Part shown: positions 13,857 to 14,914 of the stretch, one piece after another
Position numbering within the stretch: the stretch's first letter is position 1
Layout of the letters: each line of letters starts with the position of its first letter
From: Acidiferrobacter sp.
GTDB taxonomy: Bacteria > Pseudomonadota > Gammaproteobacteria > Arenicellales > UBA868
Assembly (NCBI GenBank): GCA_002694065.1
Contig: NZKZ01000127.1
Location: forward strand, 1-14,914
DNA length: 14,914 nt
Direction: 5' to 3'
The notes under the pieces: model-generated
Told to the model about the DNA's origin: nothing
Database searches by the model: none
The model's input: the letters and a program-made list of their open reading frames with translations, nothing else
Translations under genes and position numbers: made by a program

Positions 13857-14914
13857 TTGACACCTTCTGATTCACACCCTTTGTCAGCCCTGACCGCACT
13901 GTCTCCCATAGATGGCAGATACGGTGCCAAGGTTTCCGGCCTGAGATCCTACTTCAGCGAATTTGCTCTGATCCGGTATCGCGTCTTTGTCGAGGCACAA
14001 TGGCTGTTATCACTCGCCTCATGCGAGGCCTTAGCCGAGGTCCCGCCGTTTTCGGAATCTGCAAAGGCCTTTCTCAACGAGATTTCGGATGGCTTCTCGA
14101 TATCAGATGCTGAAGCGGTCAAGACTATTGAGCGCACCACCAATCATGATGTCAAAGCGGTGGAATATTTTCTCAAAGAGAAAGTCGCAACCCATGAAGA
14201 ATTGAGCGCTGTATCGGAATTCATCCATTTTGGATGCACTTCAGAAGACATCAACAATCTGTCTTATGCCCTGATGCTGCGCGACGGCCGAAACACGATT
14301 CTGCTGCCGGCGGTTGATCAGGTCACCTCAGTACTCGCAACGATGGCCGACGAACTCGCGGATCAGCCGATGCTGGCCCGGACACATGGCCAACCTGCGA
14401 GCCCCACCACCATGGGAAAGGAACTGGCCAATGTGGTGGCCCGACTGGACCAGGCCCGCGACCAGGTCGCAACGACGGCAATACGCGGAAAATTCAACGG
14501 CGCCGTGGGTAACTTCAATGCCCACCTTGCGGCCTACCCGGAACTGGACTGGCCCCGGCTTTCCCAGGATTTTGTTGAAGGCATCGGACTGGACTGGCAG
14601 CAGATGACGACACAAATCGAACCGCATGACGATCTTGCCGCACTATGTCATGGACTGGTCCGTCTGAACACCATACTGATCGATCTTGACCGTGACCTGT
14701 GGGGATACATCTCACTGGGTTACTTCCGGCAGAAGGCTGTGGCCGGAGAAGTGGGCTCAAGTACGATGCCGCACAAGGTCAATCCGATCGACTTTGAGAA
14801 CAGCGAGGGAAACGCTGGCATTGCCAACGCATTACTTGAACATCTGGCGGCGAAACTGCCGATCAGCCGGTGGCAACGGGATCTTTCAGACTCAACCGTA
14901 ATCAGAAATCTTGG
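13857..14914 (+). CDS. purB: PurB, adenylosuccinate lyase (3' end beyond window)
   Basis: PurB catalyses two eliminations of fumarate in purine synthesis: SAICAR to AICAR, and adenylosuccinate to AMP. The first 352 codons are present and closely follow the E. coli protein: SPIDGRYGAKVSGLR (17-31), KTIERTTNHDVKAVEYFLKE, the catalytic histidine H177 in RTHGQPA (175-181), and the fumarase/aspartase signature GSSTMPHKVNPIDFEN (300-315), whose serines include the catalytic base. The start is probably TTG at 13857: AGG lies 7 nt upstream, and an in-frame stop at 13824 limits alternatives to a GTG at 13839. Compared with E. coli this adds about six residues at the N terminus. The remaining roughly 100 residues lie beyond the right edge. 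Confidence 0.96.
   Translation, partial: MTPSDSHPLSALTALSPIDGRYGAKVSGLRSYFSEFALIRYRVFVEAQWLLSLASCEALAEVPPFSESAKAFLNEISDGFSISDAEAVKTIERTTNHDVKAVEYFLKEKVATHEELSAVSEFIHFGCTSEDINNLSYALMLRDGRNTILLPAVDQVTSVLATMADELADQPMLARTHGQPASPTTMGKELANVVARLDQARDQVATTAIRGKFNGAVGNFNAHLAAYPELDWPRLSQDFVEGIGLDWQQMTTQIEPHDDLAALCHGLVRLNTILIDLDRDLWGYISLGYFRQKAVAGEVGSSTMPHKVNPIDFENSEGNAGIANALLEHLAAKLPISRWQRDLSDSTVIRNL

Noticed and set aside
1..14914. Mobile elements, CRISPR arrays, tRNA or rRNA genes
   Set aside because: No transposase, integrase, direct-repeat array, terminal inverted repeats or RNA-gene signatures were found by reading both strands.

Overview
The window looks like a chromosomal segment of a free-living gammaproteobacterium. 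This rests on the ftsY/rsmD and coaD/ferredoxin pairings, the Allochromatium-type 2[4Fe-4S] ferredoxin, an E. coli-like PurB and a LiuR-like MerR regulator. The species cannot be named from the sequence alone. Coding DNA is moderately GC-rich, with one clearly AT-rich gap near 3.95-4.28 kb. No tRNA, rRNA, CRISPR array, insertion sequence or prophage was seen. Start codons are often not ATG: rsmD, the AI-2E-family gene and purB appear to use TTG, and the histidine phosphatase, EamA transporter and one MFS gene appear to use GTG.

Layout. Positions 1-3726 are compact housekeeping DNA: the 5' end of ftsY (minus, cut by the window edge), divergent rsmD, an HD-domain protein with diiron-oxygenase-like residues (minus), coaD and a ferredoxin (plus), then a translationally coupled minus-strand pair of histidine phosphatase and AlkA-type DNA glycosylase. 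Two convergent gene pairs here are abutting or overlapping, with no terminator between them. Positions 3727-4283 contain no gene. They do hold a near-consensus sigma70 promoter followed about 80 nt later by a textbook intrinsic terminator, which together define a likely small RNA with an exposed CCUCCUCC anti-Shine-Dalgarno stretch. This is the least expected object in the window.

Positions 4284-7457 hold a stand-alone, somewhat atypical malonyl-CoA:ACP transacylase-like protein, an EamA (DMT) transporter and a convergent MFS transporter. Positions 7565-11328 form a metabolic module: a fused B12-dependent isobutyryl-CoA mutase (icmF) diverging from a LiuR-like regulator. A perfect 14-bp palindrome overlaps the -35 boxes of both promoters, so the regulator probably represses itself and the mutase together. 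This links the mutase to branched-chain amino acid and fatty acid breakdown. The minus-strand MFS gene follows icmF without a visible terminator and may be co-transcribed.

Positions 11385-14914 hold an AI-2E-family membrane protein, an EntS-like MFS exporter preceded by a hairpin that covers its weak ribosome binding site, and the first 352 codons of purB, which run off the right edge.
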